Shown: piece after piece, positions 26,401-39,698 of the stretch
Numbering within the stretch: position 1 is the stretch's first letter
How the letters are laid out: the number at the start of each line of letters is the position of its first letter
From: Paralichthys olivaceus
Taxonomy: Eukaryota; Chordata; Actinopteri; Pleuronectiformes; Paralichthyidae
Direction: 5' to 3'
Assembly (NCBI RefSeq): GCF_024713975.1
Contig: NC_091104.1
Coordinates: 16,821,580 to 16,885,579 of the forward strand
Length of the DNA: 64,000 nt
Notes under the pieces: generated by a model
Told to the model about the DNA's origin: nothing
The model's database searches: none
Seen by the model: only the letters and a program-made list of their open reading frames with translations
Translations under genes and position numbers: made by a program

Positions 26401-29400
26401 CTCGACCTCTAGATGTCACTGCAGACATATGAATGGCTGCACCATCCCCTCCATGCTTCTTCTCTCATCTGCTCTGTACACAACGGAGCCGCAGAAGGCC
26501 TGTTAGTGCTTAATTGATGTCTCCTGATCCCTAACAGAGACTGTTTGTTTGGTCTCCCTTCAGGGCAGCTTCAGCTTCAACAGTGCAAAATTGCAGCAGC
26601 ATGTGTATGAAACAATCACCAGGATCTTCAAGAAGCATGGTGAGTACAGTGTGTGTGTGTGTGTGTGTGAGAACATGAGCCTTTGTTGACTCTCCACTGT
26701 GAACCACTTGGACTCCTGACCTGCTGGAAGTCAGTTTCAGGACCCCAACATCTGCCCCAGTGAGAGGCAGTGAAACAATAAGTGCACTGTTGGGCAGCGC
26801 AGATTCTGTGCAGGTGCTAGTGTTATTTTTGTGCACGCTGCTGATGATGTCCAGCTGTACTTATTTATTTATCCTGGCTTTGTATCTGCTCACATGCATC
26901 AGTTCTTCTCGGGTGAGGGTCATGTTAGCTTATGCAAATGTTGCAGTGATACACTGTTTGCCTTCAGGTGCGGTACGTCTCCAGACACCGCTGCTCCTCC
27001 CCAGAAACAGGAAGCTGTATGATAGCAGTGAGCTAGCCTGCTTCATGGACCACAGTGGAATGCTGGTTACGCTGCCCTACGACCTTCACGTGAGCCCAAC
27101 ACACAGTCACACACGCATACACACAGGTGTGTATGTCCACGCTTGCACACAAACACTAATTATCTGACTATTTGCATCAGCAAATGTAAGCGCACACATA
27201 GTGTGAGGCTGCAATCAGCAGCCGCCTTAAGATCCTGCTAGCTCAGGAAACCCTGAGGACTAAATGGCTGTTTCCACACTGTGATTGATTACAGGCTGGT
27301 ATGAACCTACTTCACTGTCATTATTCGAGTGAACCCAGTGTCTAAACTCTCTTTTCACCTTAGGTGCCTTTTGCCAGATTTGTCGCCCGCAACAATGTGA
27401 CGCACCTGAAACGGTAAAGTTCTTTGATTCAACACATATTTATGCCAACAAGGCCTTACTGATCCATCAGTGATCATAAAGTCAAAACAAAGTCCTCTGC
27501 AAATTTTGAAGCAAACAAGTTGTTTTAATTACTTATTTGAAACTTATAAATTCCACTGTCTGTTCTATGGTATAAACCATAGATTTGCATGTAAAGTTTG
27601 AGGACATGACAGCTCCCCAAAAGTGGAGCCACAAACATCTAAGCCTGCCATCGACCCCTGATGGCTGGCTGAACAAAAATCCCTGACAAGTAAATTTACT
27701 CCAGTTGTGTGAGCTTGCTTTGAATTAAGTTAATACCAAGATCATGACCTAAAATGTCTATCAAAAGTGATCTGTGTTCTGTATCTTTTGGAAAACCTGA
27801 CGTGCTTATTGGGAATAAACAGTACGCCTGTGTTTCTCCACATTTTGCTCCAGGTATAGCATTGAACGCGTGTTCCGCACGAGGAAGTTGGATCGTGCTC
27901 ACCCGAGGGAGCTCCTGGAGTGCGCCTTTGATATCATCACGCCCGTCACCAACAGCTTGCTCCCTGATGCTGAGACCATTTACACCATCTCTGAAATAGT
28001 CCAGGAATTCCCTGCACTTCAGGTTACACATTTGAACTGTTTATACTAAAAATGGTCCAGTGAGCTGACAGTTTATGCTGCGCTGCCCTGTCTTCATTCA
28101 CACTCACAGAGCGAACTATGTGGATGCGTCATTCTTCTGTTATTTCCTACAGATTCCTTTATTGCAACCTGCGCTGTTGTTGTTTTTTCCCCATTTCACT
28201 TCCCACTCACATTCCTAACATACTAAAGTATGTGTAAGCCTGATAGATTTACACTGTATCTATTATTGACACAGTAAATCTGGTATGTGCAGCTCTGTCC
28301 ACTTCCTTCCCTGACTCCCCAGTACAAACCATTTCCTGTCCACATGTCCCAGCGCTGCGTCAGTCTCCAGTCGCTGAATTCCTCTGCATGTCACATGAAC
28401 CCACTCAACCTTGGGTCTGATCTCTAGTTCATCCCTCGTAGATCCTCTCCACCACCCGGCTACTTTTTGTGAAAGCTTATAAGAATATGTGAGTCGGACA
28501 GAATGAGAGGGCAGCGGGACACAGCAGTCATTACTCACTGAGGTGCTCATCATACAGTAGGGCTCATGGTTTTGACAGTAATTGCAGCTGAAAGGGTTAA
28601 AGGTGTGTTTCCATGTGTTTGGTGACTGTAGGAAAGGAACTATAATATTTACCTGAACCACACCAGCATGTTGAAGGCCATCCTTCTGCATAGCGGAGTC
28701 CCCGAGGACAAACTGGGCCAGGCCTCCAACATACTGTGTGACGCCATGGTCAGTGAAGGTCACACATGCATCACAGATGTTAAAAGCATTGCGTGTCTGT
28801 TATTGATATCCTGCTTTGAACACATACAGTTGGTTTTTTCCCCAAATATGGTAATATAACCTTTCTATTATCTTTTCTTTGCCTCAGAGTGAAAAGTTGA
28901 CCAAACGTGAGGTGGAGGCAAAGTTCTGCAACTTTTCATTGTCACCAAACAGCGTATGTGTCCACGGAGGTTTTTGAACCTTCTGTAAAAACAATCACTC
29001 CTGCAGCGACTCGCTCGTAGTCGCTCATAAGCATCAACAACTCTCCTCCTCTGTTGCCTCCAGTTGAAGACGCTCTACAAGTACACAGAGCTGAAGGGAA
29101 ACCTGCAGGACCTGCTGCCACTGCTGACGCCACTCACCAAACAGAAGACTGCCGTCACCCAGCTGGCCAAGCAGGGCCTCAAGGACCTGGAGGAGCTCAC
29201 GGTGCTGCTGCATAGACTGGGAGTTAAACTGCAGGTGATTTTAAGTGAGAAGTTTAAAAGAGGAGCCAGTGTTTTCCTTTTCTCTTTTTTTTAACGTGGA
29301 TACATTCCCTCTGTAGGTGGTGGTCAACTTGGGCTTGGTGTACAAGGTGCAGCACCACTCTGGGGTCATCTTCCAGTTTGTGGCTTTCATCAGGAAACGC

Positions 29401-32400
29401 AGGCGAACTGTACCAGATATTGTTGCTGCCGGAGGACGCTACGACCACTTGGTGGGTTTTACATTCATTTGTCCACGTTCCACTTCAGACGTGAGCCGAT
29501 ATGAGACATGTTTGTGTTTCTGTTTGCCAATATGCACCAGTATGAACTATGTGCATTTATGATGAAATCTTTGTTCTCTCCGCTGTTAGATCCTGCAGTT
29601 TCGAGGACCAGCCTCCACAGTACCAGTCCCCTCTGCAGTAGGGGCCAGTGTGGCTCTGGACAAAGTCTGCGCTGCTATAGCGAACATGGAAGAGCCAGTG
29701 AGAGACACACACACACACAAACACACACGGAGCTCTGATAATACCTGATTATTGTAATGAAGGAGCAGCAGACAAGAGTTTCATATTTAATGATGCCTTA
29801 TTACAGCAGTCGGCCGCCACACAGCCACTTTTAGAAACATGTTAATAACTATGATCACTGTGACTCTTGACGCCATGGAGTTATTTCTGGAGGTTCAGAT
29901 TCAGAATGTTTAATGATGGGTCCAGAATACTGCACATAGTCTGAAAACAGAGATAAGCACTGAAACTATTTATTAACACATTTACTAAGTATATTATTTT
30001 ACTACTGGTTCAATAACCTTTCAGTGCTTACACTTTTTTTGTTGTTTGTTTTACATCAGCCATCTGTGAGCTCCTGCGATGCCCTCGTGGTCCCAGTGGG
30101 ACATTCTTCAATGTCTAAAGCCATCAGCGTCGTCCAGAAGCTGTGGAGCAGCGGCATCTCTGCGGACATCGCCTACGATGTGTCACAGGTGAGTGGCCCA
30201 CCTGGTGGTCCTGCATTCACTGTCTGACAGGTTTCAGTTAGGAAATCCTAATCGAGACAGTTTTGATATGAAGGTGCTCTGCTGAGTTACAAACTTTGCA
30301 TCTCCTTGAGATGTGTTGACACCTGCGTTGTTTGCATAAATATTCACTTTCCAGCGCTTGTGCGCAATTGTGTAAAACCATTGGCACTATCAAGTTGTAC
30401 TAATCTTTATTTTTTCTGTAGTTTTTTTTTTTTATTCCAAGCCTTTTTGGACCGGACCTGGTTCTGACACATTATTTTGAAATGGTATTTGAAATGGGTT
30501 TGGTCTCGTTAGCCTGAATATCTACTTGATGTTTTTATGTTGCACATCCCTGTAATTAGGGAGAACATCACGCTGGGGTCGGGTTCAGACAATGAAAATT
30601 GCAGCCCGAGCCGCAATCTAATTGAAGACAGCACAATTGAAACTCAATCATAATGGTCAACATTTATATGAGCAACAACACAGTAAAATGCATAAAAACG
30701 ACCTGAAACCTAGTTGAATAAGAGTAATTAAGGCTAAATATATCTCAGCTAAAGGAAGCAAAGTTCACTTCTTAGAATGTCGCTCCCCTTCTGTTTTTCA
30801 AAGACCTGTGAGAAAAAAAAAGAACCAACACAGAATCTTTATGTCGCAGTTCAAGCAGAAGGATTTCATGAGTCTGTGTTCATAAACTTTTATATAACAC
30901 AGCCCTCATGTTTGTTGCATGTTTAAACTCAGTCTTTGTAGATAGACTATGGGAGTCAACCATTGCTGTGTAAAATACACACACTGTAGTAACCCCATCC
31001 CACCTACAGAGGACAGGCCACTCTTGGCATCGGTCCTGATGGAAAAGCCCCTTGTTTTTCATCAGCAGATGAATCCTGACAGTATCAGAAATAGTGAAAA
31101 TCCAGGAAAAAGAGCAGCAGTTGTGTTTGATTGACACCTGATGTGACAACACATCATCTGTGAGACAAGTTTCAAATAAAGTTATTTAATGAGCTCGTTT
31201 GCGTGAGCTCTACTGTAACTGGACAACAACCAGGCTGGGATCAGCCCCATCAGAGTGAAGTCATTTATCCTCTGGTGTAAATCTGCAGATACCATGCCGC
31301 CGTCACATTCTCTGTGTTTATGTGACAAACTTGTGTCGGTCCTGTTTGTGCGTATTTGTGTGAAACACCCTCCCTGTCATATGGACCTCTGCCCACATTT
31401 TTATGCCCATTGTTTTTTCCTCCTTCCTCTTTATGACCCCTTGTTGTTTTAACTTTCCACTTCTGCAGTGGGTAAGAATTTGCTTTAGTGGTCTTCATTG
31501 TCTTTTGTTCTGGCCCAGGACCAACGTGATTGGCTGCCTTCCGTTCCCCTGGATCCTTAGAAGTAATTAGGAAGGGTTGGGTTTGGCTGAAAACAAGCAG
31601 TGTTCAAGAGTGCGTGTGTTGTCAACGTATGTTGATTATGTATGCAGGCCAGCTACTTGACCAGTGGCAAGATGGTGAGAACACCTTGTTTGCCTGTTTC
31701 TCCTGCTTTAACATTTTGTTAACGCGTTTCACATGGTAGCCTCTTTAAATACAATATCCGCAGCTTTATTTCATCCTCAGGAGACGGTTCCACTCTTTTA
31801 GCTTTTATCAGCCAAATATGGCAAAACCTCTACCACATGTGGTCATTAAAGGCGCTCGGCCCAGAGCTGCCCGTTGCCCTCCAGGCAGTGACTTCCCTTT
31901 TACATCATATGTTCTGTCACTGAGAAAGTTGTAAGAAAATAGGAAATCTTGAGGCTTATATGAGGGCGTTTGTTCACGCCACTGTTTGCCTGTCTAGCAC
32001 AGGAGCCAAAGTCAAGGTAACGAGGATAAAGTCAGCTGACACAAACGTATATACATACACACTGTCATGCTTTAATGCATCCATTGAGTCTAAGCATAGT
32101 CCACGCTCTTCACTTAAATCAAAACTGTATTAAACATGCTGCTGTAGAGGAATTTCTCTCTCAAACTAGTTTTCCTACCTTCACACTTAAAGGGATTTTT
32201 ATCTCAACCACACTTTTTCTGCTGACTCATTCAGTGATCAAAAGAGTCACAAACTTGTGCAACTGTGATGCTTTAATTATAAAATTCCTGTGGCTTTCAA
32301 TGTTTTCAAGCTTGATCTGTGACTACCTCAGCAGAGAACGTTATGTTTTCACCTCTGTCCGTATGTTTGTTGGTTGTGAACGATTTCCAAAAGACTTGGT

Positions 32401-35400
32401 ACAGGATGTGGTATGGGTCAGGGAAGAACCAATACAATTCGGTGAAGATCCAGGATTTATTTCTAACATTGTAAGTTAGGATGTTTTTCAAAATTTTCAC
32501 TGTTTTGCCTGGGAAAAATTCATGGATCTTGATCAGGAACATTTAGGTAACTGTTATTAATATGTGTGTGGAATTAGGTGCTACTTGATTGCATGTAAGG
32601 GACTGATGGGCCTTGGCGGAGGTATGTGTTCTACTGAGTGTCATCATAGTTTTAGCTGAAGGAATACTTTGTAAATCTAGTATGAGGACAGTTTCAAGTT
32701 TTCATAAATCCAGTTCTTTGATAAGCCAGAAAAGCAGAATTCCATCATGGTTCCTGTGTTTAAATATTTCATTACTGTTTACATGCTATTCAAAGTGTGT
32801 GTTAGTTATTCATCCTTTTGTTGTTGTGTGTTTTCAGTCTCAGGAGACTTTGTTGGACCACTGCAAGCTGAACGGCATCACCTGCATGGCCCTGGTGTCT
32901 GACAAGGAAGGAAACTATGTGAAGGTAAAGCATCCATTCTACACAGCCAATGATCACTCAATCTGATCTAGAAATTCTAAAGTTTTGATTTGTCTTTAAT
33001 AGCAAGAGACTAGAAGCTCAAACACTGAACCTTCTGGTAGCGTTTCGGATCCCTCTGCTTTCCAAACTGTTTTATTACAGGGAATTATGGGAACGTTGTC
33101 CAGAAACCTGTGTAACAGTCGTTTTTTTGTCTTAAGGTTAAATCCTTTGAGAAGGACAGGCAGTCAGAGAAGCGTATCCCTGAGTTGGACTTGGGGGACC
33201 ACATCATTCAGAAATGTCGGACCAAATTCTCTGAGGAGAGAAACATCAGGTAAAGAAGTTTTTGATTTAATGCTCAGATTTCTGTGAGTGATGTGAAAGA
33301 GGTCGTTCATTTAAATGTCGTGCTTGTGCTCCTGCAGAGAAATCCCTGAAAGCATGTCTATCCAGAACCCCAAAGGATCCCAGCTCAACACCACAGGTAC
33401 TGTATTCAGCTCTGTCCGATCAGCAGCTTTACGTCTTTACAGTTGGCTCCTATGTGCAGTATTTTTGTAACCTTAAAGCCGTACTGTAGCACGAACACAG
33501 TCACACCTCTGTTCGTACAGTTGTGCCGTGACTCCACCGTAATGCTACACGTAGTTTAAGTGTTAAATTATGAGTCAGAGTTCTTTAATGAATGTGCTAT
33601 CTGTACAGTAGGACTGCCCTCTGGCATCGAAACAGTTTGTTAGGCAGTGTGATAAACAAATCAAAGAAGTGTTAAATTTCACACCACTTCTGGCACAAAC
33701 ACACAGGGAGCCAACAACAGCAGCAACAGCCAATAAAAGCAGTTTTCATTGTCATCGTGACTTTGAGGTGTGATTGTCTGTTAAATATTATTATATTTAT
33801 CATGTAAGAAGCTGGATAGTTGGATAAAATGTGGACATTTTCCTGTTTTTTGTTTCCAGGCTCTTCAGAGCAACATGGGAGCAGCTGTACCATGAACATG
33901 AATGTGAATGTCATCAGCCCAGAAAAGGTTTCTTCCAGCGCTAGACGACGCTATGAGACTCAAGTTAGTAATGCACACAACGATTTGGGCAATGCACGCA
34001 CGTGCGCAGTGTCTTAAACAGGACTTTTGGGAATGTGCCCTTGTCCGCAAAATGTCCTCAGAACAATTGTTTCAAACCTAAATATGTCAACATAACTATA
34101 GACACGTACACACATACCACACTCTCACACATATGTAACCCCTTTCCTCTCTATCTTCATTTATTCTCTTTCTTACACTCACTTCTTTATGAGCATCTCA
34201 TAAGTAAATGAACAAGGTAGATTCTTCTTCTTAATATATTAACTGGTGAAGAGAGCTCTAACGTGAAAACTTAAATTAAATTTTGTGACATGAAGAGAGG
34301 TTGTCTCATCATACTTGGACTCTAATTTGTTGGAAACCCCGAAGGGAAACGTTGTATCTATCTTAAGCATCAGAGCGTTTGTCATTAAAAATAATTCGCT
34401 TGAAACATGAGACAGGCTGTTTGCTTTTTAAATGATTGCATGTGCATATTCATTTCTTTTCCCTGCTTTTTTATTTTGATAGTGAAACAATTCATATTTT
34501 CCTCCACCTTGTTTTTCTCTTCATCCCTCTCTCTCTCAGATCCAAACCAGATTGCAGAATCTTGGTAGCAATTTGCAGAACAAGAGCAACGACATTGAGA
34601 TTCTGGCGGTAAGTCATTTGTTTGTTTACCCCTTTATCCCTCCCAATCCCAGCTCCCCAGCTATTGAGTATTCTTTTTTCTTTTCGCTCTCCCACCTTAT
34701 CTCTTGAATTCATGTGTGAAATCGCAGGGCGAGAAAAGAGCTTTTGATAGCTAAAACAGTAAACATCACTTGGAGCAACCCTTATATAGTTATTTGCCTT
34801 GTTGCTAAAATCCCCTGTCGGAGGTAAGATGGTTGTGAATTTACTCCAGTCGCTACAGAACAATGAACACTAAACAGAAGGCAGCCAGTGTGTCAGTTTT
34901 GGGGGATGTAAATTGCTGCCATATCGAGTTTATTTGTGGTGGCGTTGTAGATTTATGGCCAGATATTCTCAAAGTAAATAATCCCTGCTTGTCCCCTTTT
35001 TTGCTATATTGCCGCATATTCCAAATACATTTGTCATCCCTGCTGAGGTCTGGATTACATCAGGAAACGCAACAATAAATCTGAGTTATAAATACAGGCA
35101 TAATCACGTTGATAGCATTCGGCAGGTACACGGGCCTGTAATTCTTTTCGCGTATGACAGCAGCATGTTTATTAAACGGCCACCCTAGAACACAGCAGCC
35201 TTCAGTTTCCAGCGATAAAGCCCATTAGTCTCTTCCTGGAAAGGGAACATGGAGTGCTTTCAGGCCTGCTGAGAGCGTTGTGAAAGTGGAATTAAAAGTA
35301 ATTTTCTGATGCTGGAGTGGTCTGGGTTTGTGTGTTTTGAAAGAATTATGCAGCCTGTTAGGCAACGGTTGATGTTTCACCATGAAAGGAGTATTCCTCA

Positions 35401-38400
35401 TTTACGCTTGTGAAGTTGTTGCACAGAAAGTTAAGGCTCCATTGTGTTTTTTATCCCACAGGTGGATCTGCAAAAGGAAACACTGATCAACTTCCTGTCT
35501 TTAGAGGTTGGTCCCCTACTGGCTTCATCAAGAACATTGCAGAGTTAATAAACGGCTGCATAACAATGAAGGGTTGGGGGAAGGGGTGGGTGGCGGTGGA
35601 GTGGAAAAGAACAGCCAATAGAAGTCAGGATTCGAGACAGGAAGAGGGGATCCCGTCTCCTTCCTTACAGTCCTGACTGATGAGGAGTGCAGCGAGGGAA
35701 CACCCCAGGCCTGTTACAAAACTTTCACTCCTTTAAAAAGACTCAAGTGCGTCAGACGCGGTTAACGAAACGCATACTTGAAAGGTGTTAATATTCACAT
35801 TCCAAACTCCTGACTGCACTCGTAAAAACCTGGGTCCCTCTCAACATAGGGTAAAAATAAGACTTTAATTATATTGTGCTAAGAAACATGAAGGAAGCTG
35901 GAAAAATGCTCTTCGCACTGCTGTTATATTAGCAAAAGCCTCCACTCCGTAAAATGAAAGGGCCACCTATACAGAGGCGGTCAGCGCCTATAAGCATGTG
36001 TCAAAGAAAACACATTTCGTGTATAAAACACATGACAATACCCAGTGTGTATATGCAGGCGTGCAGGAAAGGCCTGTTTTAAATACAGCAAATTACCCCA
36101 AGTCACACAAGGAACCAAAGAAATCCATAAACCCACTGTAGCTTTGTAGCTTCACTGCTCTGCTGCTCTTGACATGCAAAAATATACTGCGAGGCTGCAG
36201 ATGAAAAACTATTCCCTCTTACAAAATGCAGTCTGTTTTTTTTGTTAGTCTGAACAAACATGTTCACACTTTGTGAGGCAGGTTGTAGCAGAGCCTCACT
36301 CTGCGTGGGGTTTTGTTCATTCTCTGAGTTTGACGTGTGTTTTAACATCATTTTGTCACATAACTTTCCCGCTTATTGTTCGTTCTACCTCTGCCGTCTC
36401 TCCAGTTTGACAGTGAAGAGCAGTTCAACAGCAGCGTGAAGACTCTGCTGTCTCGTCTCCCCAAGCAACGTTACCTGAAGTCCATCTGTGATGAGATCCA
36501 CCATTACAAAATCACAAAACGGTAATTTAACATGTTTGATTCCTGCACAGTTTCTTGTCAAGCCAAGCTAGCTATCATTTTATTATATAATGGTAGTGAA
36601 TTAAGAGTCTACACTTATGGGGAGCTGTTGTGTTGTCCATACCTAGCCTATATTGCATTTCTGCACCACACTGTTCATGTGGCTAAAATCTGCAGTCAAA
36701 TTAGCTTCAAGCAAGAAAACAACTCGATACTGTACAGACATTTCCCGAACAGTATACAGACATCTCATCTCAGTGAAGATGAGCCAGAGACCCAGAGTCT
36801 TGCCTCTCCGCGCCATCCACTACTGACTTGTTATTTGTATTAAAATGAAACCTGAGGCTAACAGTGGAATACATTATAGACCAGTTTAATAAAAAGGTAA
36901 AAGAGGCAGACTTCCTTTTATGGGCAACTGCTCAACTCCAATGCTCTGACCAATTCCACACACTCCAGGTGTAACAGTGACAGTCAGCCTCTTTCAAAGA
37001 GAGAGCTGTTAGACAGATAACTACTGCAGGGCAGAACATTAAATCCTCAGCTGATCCTCTTTCCTGAGGAGAAATCTAGAGAAGGATTTTCCTTGTTTGG
37101 TCTCCTGTTTGGTGTCGTAACACCTCAGTTGAGTGACACCGAGTTTGCATTGCAGGTCGGGGGGGCAGGTTAACGTCGTCCAGTACTCTGGTTGTGGAAG
37201 GAGCGGTTACTAATTTGCAAGCTCCCCAGTGGAATGTTTTTTTTGTTGTTTTTTTTCAAATCTCAGGCTAAATCCTCAGTGTTTGAGCTTCTAGTGTTGT
37301 GATGTTTGTGAATGCCCATAGAGAGCAAAGCTGTGAGGGATTCAACGGATTTTCTCTTTCATGAATGAGATGGTAACCAGAAAAAAAAGAAATCAAAGCC
37401 TCTCTTTCTGCGTTCCCATCTGCCTCTCCAGAGCAGTTGGTTTTAATTTCCTGTCTCTGCTGTGTGTTTGATTTGCCATTTAGGGGGAAAAAGTCTTTGC
37501 TGATAAATGAGCGTCATAGAGGCAACAATGGACATATTCAGCATGTGTTTTTATATGTTTGTTTGGTTGTTTTCATCGAATGTGGGGCACAGGCAATTGA
37601 GGCCAGATGAGCGAGCAAAAGGGCCCATGCAGTCACCTGGCTGCAGCGAGACCATAAACTAAATGTATCCCCTGGGCTTCCTCGTCAGTGAGCTTTGCTT
37701 TCAGCCAAAACTGTGGTGGGCATGACCTCAAATCCAACACGACAGCACTACTATGAGCTGCTGCCTGCTCACTGTCTCCTACACAGTTTTAACAGCCATC
37801 CTAGCATTTAGTTTCACCACGATCAAACCATGTTGGATTAAAGGAGACGTATGATTTTTCGTCTCGCCAGTAGTCCGGACTATTATTCTGAGGTATTGTG
37901 ATATCATGTGATCACATTCGCATAATGCATGCACACCTAGCAGCCAGTCTGACGCATCCCCTGGCAAAACTAGGTAAAGCGAGAGCGGAGGCCGACATTT
38001 CCTCCACATCTAATAGTTGTCAAGATGTTTCAGTTTGGACTAAAGTAGCAGACGGATCAACCAGCAGGGCTGACTCTAGCTGTTCCACTGGCTAAAAAAC
38101 TATTTCGAGTACCAATATTTTAAGTGATGATGTAAATACATGTTTTTAATGTGAACGTAGTGATTTTACATTTTAGTTGTAGTATGTAGGTAATGTTCCT
38201 TTCTACACTGAGTTATGGGACTTTCTGGCCCTGGATATGGGCTCTGGGCAGGGTTGAATCCTGAGTTATTTCAGCAGGACTGACCTGTTAACCTGGAGAA
38301 ATCTAAGATCTTGAAGACCCTGCCAGCTGAATATTTATTGAGTTGTTACATTTGGGAGATCTCTAGTGTTTTTTCTGTTGTAAATATAAAGTATTTAAAT

Positions 38401-38636
38401 ACAAAGGGCCTGTTCTAGGGTAAAGAAAACAACAATTTGTACAATTTCAATGAAACACACTAGTGAAAACATCATGAGGATTATTTAATATTCAATTTGT
38501 GCCAACAGATCCCTTTCACCTAAATCTTACACACTGAACCTTTAAATCTTTGAAATGACATATGTTGTCCTCTTGCAGGATGGCCATGGTCGTCTTATAC
38601 AGCTACAAGGACGACTACTACAAGATCCTCCTATAA
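18102..38636 (+). CDS. eif2ak4: eIF2-alpha kinase 4 (GCN2)
   Basis: Kinase of the integrated stress response. It senses uncharged tRNA and stalled ribosomes during amino-acid shortage and phosphorylates Ser51 of eIF2-alpha, lowering general initiation and favouring ATF4 translation. I traced 39 coding exons (listed in the five domain entries below), totalling 4983 nt (1660 aa). This matches the human exon number and is close to the human length of 1649 aa. Phases close at every junction. Domain order is RWD, charged linker, pseudokinase, kinase with acidic insert, HisRS-like domain and C-terminal domain. One intron (after exon 8) uses a GC donor; the rest are GT-AG. The start ATG at 18102 precedes MSARQQHTPAEDG, and its reading frame leads into the conserved RWD segment. 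The gene looks intact. Confidence 0.97.
18758..19039. mobile_element. Decayed hAT MITE-like element
   Basis: The left end TAGGACAGGACGATATGG resembles a mutated TAGGGCTGGGC terminus. The right end CCAGCCCTA is its inverse, as in the intact element at 5093-5738. The flanking 8-mers (ACAAAATG and ATGACATG) agree at 5 of 8 positions, so the target duplication is eroded or absent. It lies in eif2ak4 intron 2. Confidence 0.45.
20558..22708 (+). other. eif2ak4: eif2ak4 exons 6-10: linker and pseudokinase
   Basis: Exons: 20558-20709, 20837-20937, 21031-21188, 21278-21816, 22593-22708 (residues 205-559). Exons 6 and 7 encode a poorly conserved Ser/Arg-rich linker. Exons 8-10 form the pseudokinase: a kinase-like fold without catalytic residues, with VVHKQLGASSVLLD where HRDLKxxN would be and TDYS replacing DFG. 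In human this domain is needed for kinase activation. Exon 9, at 539 nt, is the largest exon. The intron after exon 8 begins GCAAGT instead of GT. Confidence 0.93.
23057..25591 (+). other. eif2ak4: eif2ak4 exons 11-21: catalytic kinase domain
   Basis: Exons: 23057-23211, 23315-23751, 23829-23901, 24012-24095, 24176-24298, 24387-24491, 24647-24710, 24810-24889, 25019-25120, 25211-25261, 25355-25591 (residues 560-1063). All kinase motifs are present: glycine loop LLGKGAFGAVIKV, VAIK-type lysine K624 in YAVKR, catalytic D856 in HRDLKPVN, DFG D874, and activation-loop T910 and T915 in NMTGMVGTALYVSPEV (equivalent to human T899/T904). Exons 12-14 carry the long acidic insert typical of eIF2-alpha kinases. 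The domain is predicted active. Confidence 0.95.
25705..26250. repeat. Diverged tandem repeat, four units of about 140-155 bp
   Basis: Four related units begin near 25708, 25852, 26007 and 26145. Each follows the pattern: (C)TTGAGGAATTTCTT, then a CAAATNTTCACTTGGACTCA-like stretch, then GGATTAACTGATTTGATTTTGGTGGTCAAAGGTCA-like sequence. Teleost genomes commonly carry such GGTCAAAGGTCA repeats. It lies inside eif2ak4 intron 21. Confidence 0.7.
26649..26669. repeat. GT dinucleotide microsatellite
   Basis: Short (GT)n run just after eif2ak4 exon 22. Confidence 0.9.
32326..32653. repeat. Dispersed repeat, teleost type
   Basis: The block starts CCTCAGCAGAGAACGTTATG, passes through GGGTCAGGGAAGAACCAAT and GGATCTTGATCAGGAAC, and ends GGCCTTGGCGGAGGTATGTG then TACTGAGTGTCAT. 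I recognise this as a dispersed repeat seen in many fish genomes; its class is uncertain. Part of it is present again, inverted, at 47871-47980. It lies in eif2ak4 intron 31. Confidence 0.55.
33137..38636 (+). other. eif2ak4: eif2ak4 exons 33-39: C-terminal domain
   Basis: Exons: 33137-33249, 33338-33396, 33860-33963, 34540-34608, 35462-35506, 36406-36521, 38579-38636 (residues 1474-1660). The region ends with the C-terminal domain that mediates ribosome association and dimerisation. Conserved blocks are SSSARRRYETQ, LLSRLPKQRYLKSICDEI and the terminal LYSYKDDYYKILL, followed by TAA at 38634-38636. The last intron is about 2.06 kb. Confidence 0.94.
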
Positions 38637-38999
38637 AAGATGAGGTGTTCCACTGGACTGGGACACGTCCCTCAAAGCTCAGTTGATTCCCAGAGACTAT
38701 TTTCATTGTTGGACCTACAGAATCTGCTTGAAGACTGGATTCATCTCTTTTCCATTTCAGAAAGCGTGAGCCCCAAAGACACGTGTTTCTTTTTAAACCA
38801 TATTCAGTAGATACCAAACTATTCATCCCAAAATCCACAACAACCCAAAACTTTCCAGTGTTTCGTTGTCTCAAATGTAGACGAGATGTTTACTGGACTT
38901 TGCCTTATTAGAATATGAGAAAGGGCTTTTTACTGAGGAGAATGTGTCATGAATATTTACAGTTTTACATTTAGAATTAGCTACAAAATGGATAGCAGG

Positions 39000-39005
39000 A
39001 ATAAA
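39000..39005 (+). terminator. eif2ak4: eif2ak4 polyadenylation signal
   Basis: AATAAA, about 365 nt after the eif2ak4 stop codon; it is the first one downstream. Confidence 0.6.
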
Positions 39006-39692
39006 TCCCTTCTTTCCCACATGCTGTGATTTGATGGATTTTGTGTATTACATAAGTGATAACTTTCTGATAACCCTGATGATCAATGGTCTCAACATAC
39101 GAGGATAATCTATATATAGTGTGTTATTCTGTATGAATCAAGTTATAGCTCATTCGAACCAATAGTGTCAAAGCTTTGTAATGCAGTATTTAACGTTTTC
39201 TAGGCCTGGGAAACTGACCCTTCTGTTTGTTTAGTCGATCCTTCCGGAGAAGCGTCTTCACCTTGAAGTTTATGAGCAAGCTAAGACGGACAAGTCAAAA
39301 CAACAGTGCAGTCTGTGCTGAGGATTATCCAGGTTTCCAGCTCTGACCTGCAGGTCTTTGTGTTTTCCGGTGTTTTATTAGGCCACTGGTTAGATGAGAG
39401 GTCGACTTGCTCTTCGCTCAGAGGACCCCCTCCCCCCTACCTCAGACACAACCCATCAACGCTAAACACATCTGTTCACACTACTGAGATAAGAACAGTC
39501 ACGATAAGAAAGAAGAAAACGATCAGATTTAAAGGCCCCAAGAGAGGACAAAATCCCATTTGAGGAGACCAGATGTGCCAGAGTCTGCAAATGTGCAGGT
39601 GAGATTAAAAAAACACAGATAACACGTTGATATCACTGCACCTCAGGGGATCACTCAGAGTATCACCATCCAGAGCCACTTTGGTTCACACA

Positions 39693-39698
39693 TTTATT
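39693..39698 (-). terminator. crim1-like: Candidate crim1-like polyadenylation signal
   Basis: AATAAA on the minus strand, about 2.2 kb after the crim1-like stop codon. If used, the stretch 39.69-41.89 kb is the 3' UTR, and eif2ak4 and this gene end tail to tail about 0.7 kb apart. Confidence 0.5.

Larger units (their letters stand above)
26564..32924 (+). other. eif2ak4: eif2ak4 exons 22-32: HisRS-like domain
   Basis: Exons: 26564-26639, 26968-27089, 27364-27413, 27854-28022, 28632-28748, 28888-28953, 29064-29234, 29317-29451, 29590-29697, 30060-30188, 32838-32924 (residues 1064-1473). This is the histidyl-tRNA-synthetase-related regulatory domain that senses deacylated tRNA. Motif-2-like and motif-3-like stretches are visible (PLLLPRNRKLYDSSELACF, VPFARFVARN, AAGGRYDHL). 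Exon 31 to exon 32 spans a 2.65-kb intron that contains a dispersed repeat. Confidence 0.93.

Noticed and set aside
34492..34863. Minus-strand open frame of 123 codons
   Set aside because: It overlaps eif2ak4 exon 36 antisense and continues into intron sequence, with no family match.
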